Origin: Dentipellis sp. KUC8613
Lineage: Eukaryota; Basidiomycota; Agaricomycetes; Russulales; Hericiaceae
Direction: 5' to 3'
Length of the DNA: 64,000 nt
Assembly (NCBI GenBank): GCA_002286715.1
Contig: NSJX01000006.1
Location: forward strand, 682,001 to 746,000
A program made the translations under genes and the position numbers. How positions within the stretch are numbered: the stretch's first letter is position 1; each line of letters begins with the position of its first letter. This document shows, one piece after another, positions 22,255 to 35,146 of this stretch. The notes under the pieces were generated by a model. The model was not told the DNA's origin. It saw only the letters and a list, made by a program, of their open reading frames with translations, and made no database searches.

Positions 22255-23592
22255 TCACGACAAAAGCACACCGGCCGACTTCTTGTCCACCAGAACCAGT
22301 CTCGCACAACGCAGCACCCGAATCTTCCTCTTCTGCCTCGCCTTTCCGTCGGCGGCGTCTGAACTGTCGTCCGGGTCGTCAATCTCGTATTTCCACGCGT
22401 CGAGCAGGTTCCGGAGGATCATCGCCCGCGGCGCGTCGCAGAAGACTTTTATATGGTCCACGTCCAGCAGTCTCTTTCTTGGCACCAGCGGCGGCACGGT
22501 GGACCCCTCGCCTGACATCGTTCCAGGAGCTTGCACACCAGAGATGTCGCGATTCGCTCCATAGACAAAGTAGGGGCTCGACGGCTCGACGAGGGAAGAA
22601 CCGGCACTGCTTGAAGGGGCGGTGTGGAATGACAACGAAGTAGGGGCCAGTTGCACCGCGCGCAAGCAGCGGAGGAGGAACATCCAGAACTCCAGCAGCG
22701 ACGCGTGAGTCCATAGGATGCTGTTGCTATCCGCAATAGTGTTGCTGTCACAGCCGTGCGGGAGAGTATCCTCGTCGTCTGTGATACTCGCTGGCGTTGC
22801 GCCATCCCAAGGCGGGGTGCCGCGCACGGGGACGATCCATGCGAGGCGTACGAAAGGCGAAGCGAGGAATGCAGGGAGACTGTTTGGCGTGTGCGGGGGA
22901 AGGGCTGTCGGGGCCGTGCGCGTATAGGGTTCTCCTAGTGCAGGATGGCGGGGAGATGTGTGGTATGGCGCTGCGTGGTAATGAGGCTGCATAGGCAAGG
23001 AGTCTGAGATCTCAAGCATGGTGCTTTAGATTGTGATGAGACGCACCTCAGGAATTACCGAATCCAGTGAGCGGAGGTCAAGTTTAAGACGCTTCGGCGG
23101 GGGCTGGGTGTCGGCAGGAGAGGGTGAGAAGGGACGGCGAGCAGATGCTTTCGTGGGGGGCGGCTGAGAAGGGGGAGGCGGGGTCTTGTCTGGAAGGTTT
23201 GGTTGGAACAACGCGAGCTCATCTAGCGTGAAGACGTCCGAAGGGGAAAGGGGGGCTCCCCACTCCTTCAGTTTCGGAGAGGTTGGCGTTCCTTCCACCT
23301 GGATACGAGGCGGAGGACGCGCAAAAACATACGCTTTCCCAGCTTGTCCTGAGTGGACGCATGAGCATATATCGAACGGAAACCTAAACGGCAACTCACT
23401 ATTGAATACAGTGAGATCGAACTTTGGTGAAGGCGCGTGCCATCCACCGTCCCCGAACGCATCTTGCACAAGAGCACGGCCCTGGTTGAGCAGCAACGCG
23501 TCTTCCTGAGATGTTGAAGACTCCGCGGACTTCTCGGAATGTCGTGCACGTAAGGCATGTACAGTGAGCTGGCTCTGGCTGGGTGCATCCAT
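22255..23592 (-). CDS. Unrecognised fungal protein
   Basis: I do not recognise this protein. Proposed exons (minus): 23592-23400, 23348-23047, 22986-22255; 408 residues, frame closed. The intron 23349-23399 has a strong GTGAGT donor and a CTCAG acceptor but is 51 nt without stop, so read-through is also possible (425 residues). The N-terminal half is Pro/Ser-rich with a KRLKLDLRSLD patch. The C-terminal half looks globular (WIVPVRGTPPWDG, LLEFWMFLLRCL, HIKVFCDAPRAMILRNLL) and ends with a basic KARQKRKIRVLRCARLVLVD segment. It lies upstream of OTU1 on the same strand, 243 bp away. Basic patches hint at a nucleic-acid or nuclear role, but this is weak. Confidence 0.6.
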
Positions 23593-23999
23593 GTAATATG
23601 TACACTAGTACTGTCGAGAACGCGTGGGGTGTCGTTAGCTGGTGCACATAAGCTTGGGAAGGCGAACAGTCGATGCAGGAGGGAGTACACCGAGCATCAG
23701 TGTGTTCGCCGAGACAACGGAGAGTCGGAGATTTTGTGGCCCATTGTTCTCCGAATTCAACAGTGAGACCACAGCTGGCAAGGCTGACATGGACGAGAGA
23801 CCGCAGCATCAACTGCACACCGGCGCTTAGCCCGAAGATATTGTTGGCAGTAACTCCATATGGTAGGCAAGATCATTGCACTCATGCATGACGTTCACAG
23901 TCAGTTGCAAATGTGAGTCGCGAGGGACGAATAGTTTGGCAGGAGAGGTAAGGTAATAGTAGGTAAGAGATGCTACGTCCAGAGCGGTCACCATTACTT
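23593..23999. other. Spacer upstream of the unrecognised gene
   Basis: Nothing identified beyond the promoter of the minus-strand gene at 23592 and the 3' UTR of SAM37. Stop-free frames here lack family resemblance. Confidence 0.4.
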
Positions 24000-25415
24000 T
24001 TACTCGTCGTCATGTTCGCTGAGCTCCTCTTCGAGTTCATCGTCATCTATGACCTCACCCTCTTCCATTGCCCGCCGTTCTTCCTCAGCTCGGATCGTCT
24101 GTACCGCGATCTGGAGCTGAGGTGCGAGGTACATGAAATACCCTGCAACACTGGCAATGGCCATCCCAATCCATACCCACCGCATCTTCTTGAACCGTTT
24201 CTCCACCTCGCTCGACTCGGCCTTCTCCTTGTTTCCGAAGAGGCGCAGGCTCGGATAAGGTAGGAGGTTGGTGAAGGTAAAGCCTACCTCCGGAAGCTTG
24301 TGAAGGTGATCGGCGAAGGCCGTCGGAAAAGCGGCAGAGTAGACGCGGTGCGCGTGAGCAAGGAGGGTCGGATAGGAGGAACTGATGAGGGAGGAGAGCA
24401 GCGTGTCCGGGAAAGGAGGGTTGATGATCAACAAAATGTGCGAGGCCAGGAGAACGTCAAGGGTTGTTGGCCTACATGCAGTGTGTAAGACAGATGCTAG
24501 TAAGAGGAATAAGATGCGTACCTATCGTAGTAGAAGAAGTTTTTATCGTCCAACAGACGGGTATAGAGGTCGAATGCCGCACGGGCTCTCTCAAGCACCT
24601 TCAAAGCATCTCAAAGTCAGCATCTAAGCCGAGTCTAGAAATAAGTTGATTTCACACACCCTTTCACGCTCGAATGCGGTTTTGAAGACTTTAGTAGTGT
24701 CCTGCTTCGGCTTCTTCTCAGGCTCTCCGAACCGACGCGGTCTGTTCGCGTCTTCGTCTTCGATCTCCTCGCCAGGAAGGCTCCATAGCCCGCTTGCCTC
24801 CAGACGCGTCTGATACGCCTCCCGAACGCGGCGTGGCACGTAGTAGCGCTGTGGGACCGGAAGGACTGACACGAGTGCCGGGTGAACAACAGACACATAG
24901 TTCTCCGTGAGGGAGTAGAACGTGTGCGCCTGCATCGCGTCAATAATTGGGGTGTGAGGAAAGTGCGAGTGCACATACAAGCAGGTCACCGAGGGCAGAT
25001 TCAACATGAGCGCACCACGCGGTACGCCTTGCGCGTTCTGCGGTGCTTAAAAGCAGGTCGAGGTCAGCTGAGAACATGTGCTCCGAGTTGCTGTTCTCAT
25101 GTGCCAGAGACTCCGCGGTGAGGCCGTTCACATATTTCAGGATGGCCGGAAGCGGCGCAATGCACTGGTGCCCGTGCGTCAGATACGGAAGCTGCCCTGT
25201 TGCATTCGGTATGAGTACGAGGTGCTGCGCGCCAGTCCGGCAAGCACTAACCCACCGCTAGGAGACGAATCTGGGTTCGCGGTCTCAACGACCGCGAAGT
25301 GGCCGGGTATGGACAGCTGGAGATAGAGCACGGCCGCGAGACTTGCGGGCTCCAAAGAGGGGAGGTCCCATTTTGCAGGCCAGATGTAGAGAGTGGGGAT
25401 GCTGGTCGACGACAT
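24000..25415 (-). CDS. SAM37: SAM complex subunit Sam37 / metaxin
   Basis: Outer mitochondrial membrane protein of the sorting and assembly machinery that inserts beta-barrel proteins. Exons (minus): 25415-25256, 25196-24979, 24929-24660, 24598-24522, 24471-24000; 398 residues, frame closed. The N-terminal GST-like half contains LYIWPAKWDLPSLEPASLA and LPAILKYVNGL. The Tom37 C-terminal region contains YYDRPTTLDVLLASHILLI. A single hydrophobic segment (WVWIGMAIASVAGYFMYLA) precedes a highly acidic tail, matching a C-tail anchor. The gene is head-to-head with TAF7, with 185 bp between start codons. Confidence 0.88.
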
Positions 25416-25600
25416 GGCTGAGCCAACTCACGCTCAAGGACGACTAGGCGCGCACAGACGCGAAATTCCGGGACTCGGCTGCCGATCACGGCACGTGCAA
25501 GATTACCTGTTATGGTCACGGTCCGGAGACGGTCCGCCGCTTCACTCATTCAGTCCTGCCTTCAACGTCGTCCAGCTTTACCAGCAACGCGCTCATCACC

Positions 25601-27299
25601 ATGGACGACGACCTCATCGTAGTCGACGACTTCGAGCCTAACACACCTTACGAGAACAATGGCATCGGCGCGCTCCCCGTCGCCTCCACATCCGCCACAG
25701 CGCTCCCTGGACGCCCGCAACGCACCTCCGCGCGCCGTCGCAGCACCCCCGCCTACACCGAGCACCTCGAGCAGCGTACCACGCGCTCTGCGAATAAGCC
25801 ACGGACAGCACCGAAGTTGAAGCTGAAGCTCAGCGAGAAGGCTGCGTCGCAGGCTCCTGGTGTTAGCTTTCTTGGCCCGTATGACCGCGAGCTTGACTCG
25901 GACGATGAAGAATTATCGTTTGAAGAGCAGTTTATCTTGAGGCTTCCACCGGGAGAGGACTGCGAGAAGCTGAGGAAGATGGTGGCCGCCCGGGAGGTGA
26001 CGCCGGACGTATGGTTCAAATTCAAAGGTGAGTGCGCGTTCGGGATCGCTCCTATCGAGCGCGTAGCTAATGGCCTATGCGCAGATTCTCGACGAGCGGT
26101 GTTTCATATAGGAAACAACCAGTATTCTGCAAAGCTGGTCGATCTACCATGTATTGTCGAAGCGCAGAAAACACTTGATAATAAGCAAATGTTCAAGGTG
26201 GCCGATATATGTCAGGTTACTATATCCTCTCCTTTACTCGTCGCTTTTCTGACATGCCGTGCACGACAGATGCTTTTGGTTGAGAACAAGATACAGAGCG
26301 AGGACGTCTTCGGTGGTCATAAGAATTTCAACATCGACGATTTCATCTGGCCACATGGGCTTACGCCCCCTTTGCATCACGTCCGGAAACGCCGCTTCAG
26401 AAAGCGCGTGAACAAGCGGACAATCGAGAGTGTCGAGCAGGAGGTTGAGCGGCTGCTCGAGCAGGACGCGACTGCATCTGAAGTCAAATACGGTATGCGA
26501 TATGCGTTGCGGTCCGGTGCATACATGCTCATTCCATGTCAATGTAGATGTTTTGGAGAACGTCAATCCGGATCTCTCGGACTCAGAATTCATAGACCGC
26601 GATTTACCCCAAGATGCACCGACACCAGGCGACTTCCACTCTGAGCAGGGCGACGCGCCGACACCAGCCGCAGATGGTATGGCAGAAGGCGGGGAAGGCA
26701 CTGACGAAGGCGACGAGGACCACGAAGCGGAGGGCGACATCGATGAAGAGCTCGCGGCCGAGCTGGATCTTGCACTGGGTGACGAAGGCGAGGATGGCGA
26801 CGAAGAAGACGAAGAGGAGGAAGAGGAGAGCGAAGAGGATGAAGATGAAGATGAAGACGAGGATGACGAGCGTGTTCAAGCGCGGCAGCTGCTCAACGAG
26901 GAGATCAACGATCTCTCTGCGGCAGTGCGGAAGAAGGAGATGGAGGTCGCGAGCGCGGGCAACCCGCTCATCCGCAAGCGCTTCGAGGATGCGCTGAAGA
27001 AGTTGCGCGCAGATCTGGATATGAAGATGGCGCAGAAGGACGAGATGAAGGAGATGGCGAGGAGGAGAAAGGAGGGTGTGGTCGAAGGTGCTGCTGGAGA
27101 AGGGACAGAAGGGGACGGGGACGACGAGGCGGACGACGAGGGAGATGCTGATGGGGACATGGCGCTGGAAATGGAGATGCAGCAGGCTTTGGCTGCGGGG
27201 CCACCTGAACCAGCACCTGAAGGTGTTCCGGAAGGACCAGGTGACGATGGGGATCTCTTTGGGCCGGAGGACGAAGCAGTTGGGATGGAAATTGGCTAG
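25601..27299 (+). CDS. TAF7: TFIID subunit TAF7
   Basis: Subunit of general transcription factor TFIID in the nucleus. Exons 25601-26027, 26085-26215, 26270-26492, 26548-27299; 510 residues. The conserved TAFII55 N-terminal domain is clear: EEQFILRLPPG, FHIGNNQYSAKLVDLPCIVE, LDNKQMFKVADICQMLLV, IDDFIWPHGLTPPLHHVRKR and RFRKRVNK. The middle is a very long Asp/Glu-rich stretch (about residues 240-300). A Lys/Arg/Glu-rich coiled-coil-like segment and an acidic end follow. The first intron (57 nt, 26028-26084) is stop-free and in frame. The start ATG sits in a CACCATGG context. Confidence 0.94.
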
Positions 27300-27416
27300 T
27301 CTGTCGCCCTGCCCCCTTCAACGACTCGTGCTCTGTCATCGTCTATTCTCTTGCTATCATGCTGTCAGCACTGTATCAATCATATAAATACTCGGATATC
27401 TCGATTATACATGGAT

Positions 27417-29843
27417 CTATGACGGGAGAAGACACACGATCCCAGCCTGCAACATGATAGGTATGTAAAATATACAGACCACAGGCGCGAACCACACCCC
27501 CAATACCTCCCACTGCCACACCGCTTGCCGCACCTCGTCGTACATCAGCAGCGGACCGAGCGCTAGTGTAGCATACACTGCATATCGCAGCACCCGCACG
27601 AGGAGCGAAGGTGAAGATGATGTAATTGACAGCGGACCACCGAGTGCGATTGCTAGCAGAGCAGCGAAGAAGAAGTTGAGCATGGAGCTAATCGAGATCA
27701 CTGGGCTGGCGAAGGACAGCAGCAGAGATTTGAGAAGAATCGAGATGGGTGCATTCTCGGTAGGATGTGATGACGGGATTAGGAGGGCCAGCAGTGGTAT
27801 GAGGGCTACGAGTCCAACGACAGGGTACGTCAACGCCTAGAAAGGGTGTGAGCCAGAGCGTGAAGCAAGCAGAGAATGATAAGTACCTTCTGGTTCGCCA
27901 TGAACCACGATGAGGATATAGTCCAGAACAGGAGCGTCCCCACAATATGCGTTGCAGCCATGATCGCCAGTGGGGGGAGAACATCCCTGTTCCTTCGGAC
28001 CCACTTCTTTTCGGGACCGTGCTTTTCGTCGTTGTCGACTACTTCGACCCACCCTGCCTTTATCCATTCCCCAAGACCGCCGAACATAAGAGCTGTGCCT
28101 ACGAGCACTGCGCTGGGGAGGTACATGCCGATCTTGAGGAAGAGTGCGGGCGTCACCAGGATGTAGAAGAAGAATGAGGCATGCAGGCGTTCAAGGAGAT
28201 TGCTCATAGTGCGGAGGGTTGATTCGACAACTCTGCAACGATCCTCTCAGCTGTAGGTCAGAAAAGATGAAGGATGACGACGGACCGGCCAAGAGCGTGG
28301 AAGCCATGCGGGCCGTTGGACGGCACTGCATAGAGGGTGATTGCGTCTATGCGGAATCTATGGATGATGAACAGTCAGCTCAGCGAGAGAAGACCGCACT
28401 ATAGGAGGCTTACTGATGAAGCAATCCGTGCACTCCGCTCGCTGTTCCTCTCGCCTGGTGTTTGGCATGTCGGACGATATTCTTCGCTCGATATGCATAC
28501 TCCATTACGTCTGGCTGCTCTGCAATACCCTTTGGCACCCATGACGGTAGCCAATTTAGTATTTCTTGACGACCGGGGAAATCTGTGGGCTCTCGATGGT
28601 CGTAGAGAAGAATGGGGACACCGCCCGTGTGCTGTGATATCAGACGAAAAGAGTTGATGAGGTCCTGGTTTGGCAGCCGACCATTGAGACCCTCTGCCCT
28701 TGAACCATCAATACGAATCCCACTGTGTGGCCAGCTCCTACAATGCTCATACCTCGGAACACACCCAGATGCGAGAACGAGTGTCCTGGGTAGTCGATGT
28801 TGAGTGCCGTCCAGATGACACCCGATGCCAGAGTAAGTTCGTCGGCACGTAGGTCTACGAGAGTTGAGTTGGGAAGGACAGCTACTGAAATATCCACGTA
28901 CTGGCTTGCTCGACTCCGTGATACGAACTGATCCATGCATGCATACCCTCGAGGTATCCATCGCTAATGACGAAGATGATATCCTTCGACCAATGCGAGT
29001 ACTCTGCAGGGAGTTAGGACTCGTTGCTCCGCATATGTAAAGAAGCACATACGCTTCAGAAACCCAGAAAGTGCGAGCACAGTCGCCACACCCCTCAAGT
29101 TCAGGCTCTTGCCTTCATCGCTTCCACTGAACCAAGATGCACTGATGATAACTGCTTCGGCTCCTGAGGCTCGAGGAGACGAGAATATGGCATAGGCGTT
29201 TGTACCACTCAAGGTCTAGGTGAACGTGTCAGCAGCAGTGACTTGCGATTGCAATAGTAGCAGAGCCCGCACCTCCATGCTTGTATTGAATTGGTAATCC
29301 TGCGTAGACGAGGGTATCCCAAGCTTGGTGAACTCTGTCGCAAAGAATCTTGCTCGTCTAAATTGAAACATGAGTATGTACATCGTAGTCGTAAACCATA
29401 GGAAACAGGTATCTCACTCCGCGCTGGATGCGTTCCTGTCCCGCAGTTGCTCTAGCTCCTCCAAGTATCGGTCTGCATGGTATACGTCACCCCAATTCCA
29501 ATAAGTGTTCACCTATACGGTCAGTCAGTAGGACATCCAGGAAAGAGGTCGGACCGTTGTCACTTGGCCAGGCTGGAGAGCATTCTCGTCGATATAAACA
29601 TTGTTTCCTAGTTGAGGCAATGGTAGAGCGAGCATCCACCCGTACCCAGCCAGCAAAAGCACCAATCTACTCAGATAAGTAGGTGGAAGCAGCAAGTGGT
29701 AGGATAGCGCACCTCAGTATATGTAGGTTATTCCATATGAAGATCGTCATGGCCTTCCGCCTGCGGATTTTCGTCCTATTCGCGGCCAGTTTGTCTCTCC
29801 CAGTGAATCTTCGGACGACATTTAGAAGTCTGTCGAGCAACAT
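27417..29843 (-). CDS. GAA1: GPI transamidase subunit Gaa1
   Basis: ER membrane subunit of the GPI transamidase, which attaches GPI anchors to proteins. Eleven exons (minus): 29843-29713, 29666-29564, 29512-29418, 29357-29273, 29215-29053, 29003-28902, 28854-28753, 28693-28414, 28357-28286, 28232-27887, 27836-27417; 632 residues, frame closed. There is one N-terminal transmembrane segment (LVLLLAGYGWMLALPLPQL). The large lumenal metallopeptidase-like domain shows WSKDIIFVISDGYLEGMHAW, IDYPGHSFSHLGVFREGLNG, PNQDLINSFR, QARGTASGVHGL and GPHGFHALGRVVES. Several C-terminal membrane helices follow. It is head-to-head with the USP48-like gene, 202 bp apart. Confidence 0.93.
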
Positions 29844-30045
29844 GGTCGTTAGTCAGACTGGGATTACGACGCCAATGGGCGTCGGAGGGTGAGTTGGGAG
29901 GAGACAGACGCGCTCCCGCCCCGGCCGGACCGCAACGCGACCGCGTTTAGTGCGACGTGCAGTGGCTGAGTGACCTCCCACCAGCCTCCCGCACTCTCCT
30001 TCTCTACCCTCCTCCCCACGATCTACTACGGAGACCGTCTCTGGG
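29844..30045. promoter_or_regulatory. Short divergent promoter, GAA1 / USP48-like
   Basis: Only 202 bp separate the two start codons. No TATA box is apparent; the right half is C/T-rich on the plus strand. Confidence 0.45.
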
Positions 30046-33000
30046 ATGTCCTCGAAGCGCAAGCGCCGCACTGTGCAGCAATTGGAAGGTTTGGCTGCAG
30101 GCGAGAAGCTGAAGAGACAGAACTTAACCACAGATACATCTCCCTGGGGCTGGGTCGGGACAGAGGTCACGAACGCGTCGGGTATTACGGCGGAACATCG
30201 ATTGGCGACCTGTAACTTCTCCAAGAGGAGTACGGCATCATTTTGTCCCAACAAGTTCGTCCAGAAGCGACCAGCAAGCGTAGAGCCGGCGCGGCAGGTC
30301 ACTCCGGCAGATGGAGAGCTGGCAGACGATGTGATCGTCATCTCGGAGGACGAGGCGCCGAACTGTAGCAAACGAGCCTGCAAGAAGAACCCAAACTGCC
30401 TAAATTATCTTGGACAAGATAAATGGGAGAACGAGGGTGCGTTATACTGCTAACTCGTTGAGCTGCGGCATCTTGACTTGGACGGTTCCACAGATGGTGC
30501 TATGAAGGCATATCTTGCTACCATGAAACTGGGTCACGACCCTCAGCTCGATGACCGGAAAGCAGGTTTACCAGTTGGCCTCAAGGTACGCCACAAGCCA
30601 ACTATTTTCCAGAACCAAGCTGAGAAGCTATAGAACCTGGGAGCGACCTGCTACGCGAACGCCTTCATACAAGTCGGTCCTTTGTGCGAATGTATTCGTA
30701 GCTTCGGCTAACACCCCACCCAGGTTTGGTATCAGGACCTTGCATTTCGCAACGGTGTTTACCAATGTCAGCCGTCACAAGACAAGGAACATTCATTTGA
30801 GGTACGGCCATAGTGAATAATTCCCAAGATGATAGTTACTCATGTTATCCAGGATTCCCCCGTATTCCGACTACAAGCAACGTTTGCTGCCCTGCAGGAG
30901 GGAAAGAAAAGTGTTTTCAATCCCATAAAACTTGTCGAAAGTTTGAAGCTGAAAACCAACGAGCAACAAGACGCCCAAGAGTACGCCCGTTTTCATATAG
31001 CGAAGTCCCCGAGCCAACATTGTTATTTATAGGTTCTCGAAGCTATTCATGTCCCACCTGGACAATGAATTTCAGAAACAGCTGAACCCAGCTCTGAAGC
31101 ATCTTCTCGCAGATCAGGTATGCCTCCCGCACAAGAGGATAGCTCCAATCTAACAATCGCTCCAAAATAGTTCCAAGGACAACAAGCTTATTGCACAACG
31201 TGCCAGAAGTGTGGAACTCGCTCTGAACGAGAGTCTGACTTTCTGGAAGTGGAAGTCAACCTTGAGGTATGCGGCCGTTTTGCTACTCTCACTTTTCTCC
31301 GTTCCTAAAGAAATCCGGCAGAACAATTCCTCTCTGGCGGACCGTATTGAGGCCCTTCTGCAACCGGAAACGCTGTCAGGCGATAACCAGTAATATCTTG
31401 CATTATTTGTCAACTATCGCCCTCTCAATTGCAGGTTTTAGATACTCTTGCTCTCACTGCAACTCTTTGCAGGATGCGACGCGACAGGTTGTCCTTCGCA
31501 AGCTCCCTCCAATCCTGCATTTCTCTTTGCTCCGGTTTGTCTTCGATATTACGACGATGGAGCGCAAGAAGAGCAAACACAATATTTCCTTCCCATCTGT
31601 TCTCGATATGAACCGCTTCTTGGAACCACCCGGTGGTCCCAAGACTGCCAAATCACCTGCTGACGAAAGTGAGAACATATACGACCTGAAAGGGGTGTTG
31701 CTTCATAAAGGTCCCAGTGCATATCATGGTCATTATGAGGCAATGGTATTTGATGTGACGTGTGTACCGTCAACATTCTATTTCTGTGCCTGTCTGCTCA
31801 TTGCTCGTAGGCAAAATTCGTGGTTCCAGTTCAATGATGAGATAGTCACGAAGAAACAAACAGCGATGAAGGCTGCTGAAGACAAGGACAAACCTAAAGC
31901 GTGGGTTCTCAATGTCCCTTACAGCATTGGCTGATATTAATGTTATCGCAGTTCACAGAACGGCAAACCTCGTCCGATAGCCAAAAAGCGGAGAATAGAG
32001 GATAGTGATGATGAAGTTGTCGAGTAAGACACCTGATTTCTCATTGAATTCCCTCGTGTGCCTAGATGTTCCTCTTCTAGAGTGGATCCTAAAGGCCAAT
32101 CCAAGGCTCCGCCTCCTGCGCCGGCAAGGTGCGCATAGTCTGTCAATTTTTGTTCGTCGACGAAAATATTGAACCAACCGATATGCAGCAATATGTCCTC
32201 GAAAGATGCATATATGCTTGTGTATGCACGCAGGGGTACACGTCAAGAGTATCAACCGCAAGCGCCACCGAAACCCCCACCTCGTGCACTTGAAGCTGTC
32301 CATAAGCTAAACCAGGAACATGAAGAAGCATGCGCTTCCTATCAGGAAAAGTGAGGTTGAACGACTAATAGCGGTACAATGGACTCATTGGCTTTCGTCA
32401 GACGCGATGCTGTCAGATCGCGGTTCGAAGAGCTTCGCGAGCGCATGTCCGGCATCTATCGCTCGTGGCACGTATCGTCCAACGATCAGGTCCATACAGC
32501 TTTACTATATGCCGTTCTATGATGCTGAAGCCTTAGACAGAAGTCGGTAGTTGCCAGTCAGTACGCATTGGAGCAATTCCTGTCCAGGCATCTTTCAAAG
32601 GAATCCAGCGGCTCGAAAACGCCGAACGGTACCTCGAAAACGCCCTTGGAATCCGAGGCGTCGAGCCGGAGCGCCTCTACCATTCCCATGGACACTGAGG
32701 CGCTGAAGGTACCCACACCTCTGGAAGATGAGATTTCGATCTCGAGTATCGTGTGTGCTCATGGTGGATTAGACCCGGACAGGGCTGATGACATGAAGCG
32801 CATCGACTATGTTCGTGTTCTCTCTGACCATGCCTTTATTCTTGACTTATACTTCGTGAAGGGGGCGTACAAACGCATGGTCGAGGAGGAGGGGTGTGTG
32901 TTTCAGCCTGAGCTCTCCCCGAACGACGTCTGCGAAGAATGCGTGCGAGAAATCTTCATCGGTGCGTGGCTTGTTGCTGCCCCACGACTATGAGCTTAAT

Positions 33001-34745
33001 CCAGAGCTACAGAGAAATTGTACCAATACGAGCACCCGAAACGTGTGGCAGAATTTGACGCCGTCCGCGAAGCCGCTGACTCCGGTAACTACTGGATATC
33101 AAAAGCATGGCTCAAAGGTTCGCTGCACATCCATTTTGGCGGCCGACATGCTCACCGTAAGATAGATTGGCGACAGGCAAAGCCCAAGATGCACGGACAT
33201 TTGGAAGACGATCCGCCTCCAGACGCGGACCCGTATGGCTCACACGTGCGATGTGAGCATGGGGGGCTGTCACTTAACACCACAAGTCGCGTGCGCATCT
33301 CCGCTGAGGTAATTGTTCGAGGCTCGCTAGTACTTATGTTCATGTGCTAAATTTTGAGATTTAGGCATGCCTGCTGCTGAAGTCTTGGTTTCCGAGTTGG
33401 GAGACCCTGGCCGAAGATACAGAACGATGTGCAATATGCGAGGCTGGCATTGAGATTTCTCGGGAAGACAAACAAGTCATGCGCAAGAAAGCCGAAGACG
33501 AAAAGGTTAGAGACAGTGCATATCCTTGATGTGAAATTTTTTGACGATGCTAAATGTATCTTCGGCTGCAGGCACGTTTGAAGCACATGCACGACAATGC
33601 CCTCAGCGGAAACACCAATTTGCTTGAAAACGTGCCATGTGCAATGATTCCCGCGCAGTTCGTGCGCTCATGGCGGCAGTGGATCATGCGACCCAGTCTT
33701 CACCCAAGACCTGAGGCTCCCAATACGTCATCATTCTTATGCGAACACGGCCTACTTGCTATCGATCCAAATACCAGTGACCTGGATACTTCGGTTTGTC
33801 TGATCCGACGGCAGGACTGGGACGTTTTGGAGGAACTGTAAGTTCCTCTGTAAATATTTGGGCAATCAGTGACCTGAGTTACTCGGCAGGTATCAAGCCT
33901 GTCCGCTCATTGCGGTGCAGAATCGTTCCTACAGCGATGAAAATGGCTTGTTCCACACCGAGTTCGAGCATGAAATCGAAGTCTGCGCAGAATGTCGAAG
34001 GAAACGGTGCGTCTACCGAATATCATCTTCATTGCCGCACCGTCTTTCTGACTATATGGCCGACAGGAAATCGGACTACGACATGACGGAAGTTACGATC
34101 CGCACCCTCGGAGCCGACGACCCCAATCCCACTCCGGAAACATTCTCGGCTGCTAGCCAACGCCCAAACACCGTCAACGGCAGCCGGCAGACGACCATCA
34201 CGACGTATGCATCCCGCCATTTCGGTCCGAGGCAGTCGAAACGTCTTCGCAAGGCGACCCAACGGAGAGAACGGCGGCTGTGCATATCGAAGACAATGTC
34301 TGTGAAGGATATCAAGCTTCTGGTGAGTCCTAGGAGGGCGAAAATGTATTTTTGCGTGCTGATGGACGTCGTCCTTGTCTTTCAGATACAAGAACAGATG
34401 GACATTCCGACCATATGTCAACGTCTCTTCTACCAAGGCCACGAGCTCCTCGACAACGATGTGACCGTGCCCACCCTCGGCATCCTCGCCAACGACGTGC
34501 TGGACCTACGCGAGGAGAGCGAAGACGTCGACCTGCTCGACGAGTCCGATTCTGAGGTGCCACGGAAGAAGCGCCGCGACGAGGGCGGCGGCTTCGGCGG
34601 GACCCTGCTAAGCGGGGATCCCACCTCCGAGGACCCGCAGAGCGAGCACACCTCGTCTCCGCCCGCGAGCGGGACGTGTCCCGCCTGCACCTTCGAGAAC
34701 CCCCCTACGGCGCCGATCTGCTCGATGTGCGAGACTCGACTGTAA
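30046..34745 (+). CDS. USP48-like ubiquitin-specific protease with DUSP, UBL and zinc finger
   Basis: Large deubiquitinase. Twenty-two exons sum to 3564 nt (1187 residues, frame closed): 30046-30436, 30494-30585, 30634-30672, 30724-30801, 30853-30980, 31033-31117, 31171-31266, 31322-31389, 31442-31759, 31811-31900, 31952-32023, 32081-32128, 32189-32350, 32402-32489, 32541-32961, 33013-33117, 33166-33308, 33365-33505, 33572-33837, 33890-34006, 34067-34322, 34386-34745. USP catalytic Cys in NLGATCYANAFIQ (about C166), His in AYHGHYEAMVFD, then NSWFQFNDE. DUSP-type repeats follow (NYWISKAWLKDWRQAKP). The ubiquitin-like domain is about residues 1045-1115. A C-x2-C-x10-C-x2-C RanBP2-type finger ends the protein. 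A basic KKRR patch suggests the nucleus. The last intron (63 nt) is stop-free. Confidence 0.9.
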
Positions 34746-35146
34746 CCATGTGTATATACTGGGCTTCTTTCTGTTGCTGCTGGCGTCTCGACGTTCTAAG
34801 GTTACCGGCTACTCTAATTCCTTTCTTGATGTGTACCGTACCTGTACTGGGTTGTCCTCTACTAATGGCATATCATACCCTCCCGCGCTCCGTCCATGCA
34901 TGTTTGCATCATTCTCGTCCACGTCCAGTGTTCACGTCTACGTCCACATCTACGGCGGGTTTGCGACGGGATTCTATTCGACAACAGGACAAGACGACAT
35001 TCGACATGCACAGCGAGCGAGCGAGCGAGATGAAAGTAATAAATTCAACACGATGCCAACAGTATGCCCCATATTATTTTTAACCGTACAACACAGAAGG
35101 AAAAGAAGAACAGGGAGGAAAGAAAGAAAGCGGGGAGAACGAAGTC
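34746..35146. terminator. Convergent 3' spacer, USP48-like / unknown regulator
   Basis: Lies between two converging stop codons. It is pyrimidine-rich near the left gene and contains AATAAA at 35038-35043 on the plus strand, a possible polyadenylation signal though far from the stop. No gene seen. Confidence 0.4.

Noticed and set aside
26600..27100. Long overlapping frames on both strands over the TAF7 acidic region
   Set aside because: They are low-complexity shadows of the GAN/GAR codon repeat coding for Asp and Glu.
32351..32371. A 21-nt intron GTGAGG...ATAG in the USP48-like gene
   Set aside because: Too short for splicing. The acceptor at 32401 gives a 51-nt intron and keeps the frame (EKRDAVRSRFEE).
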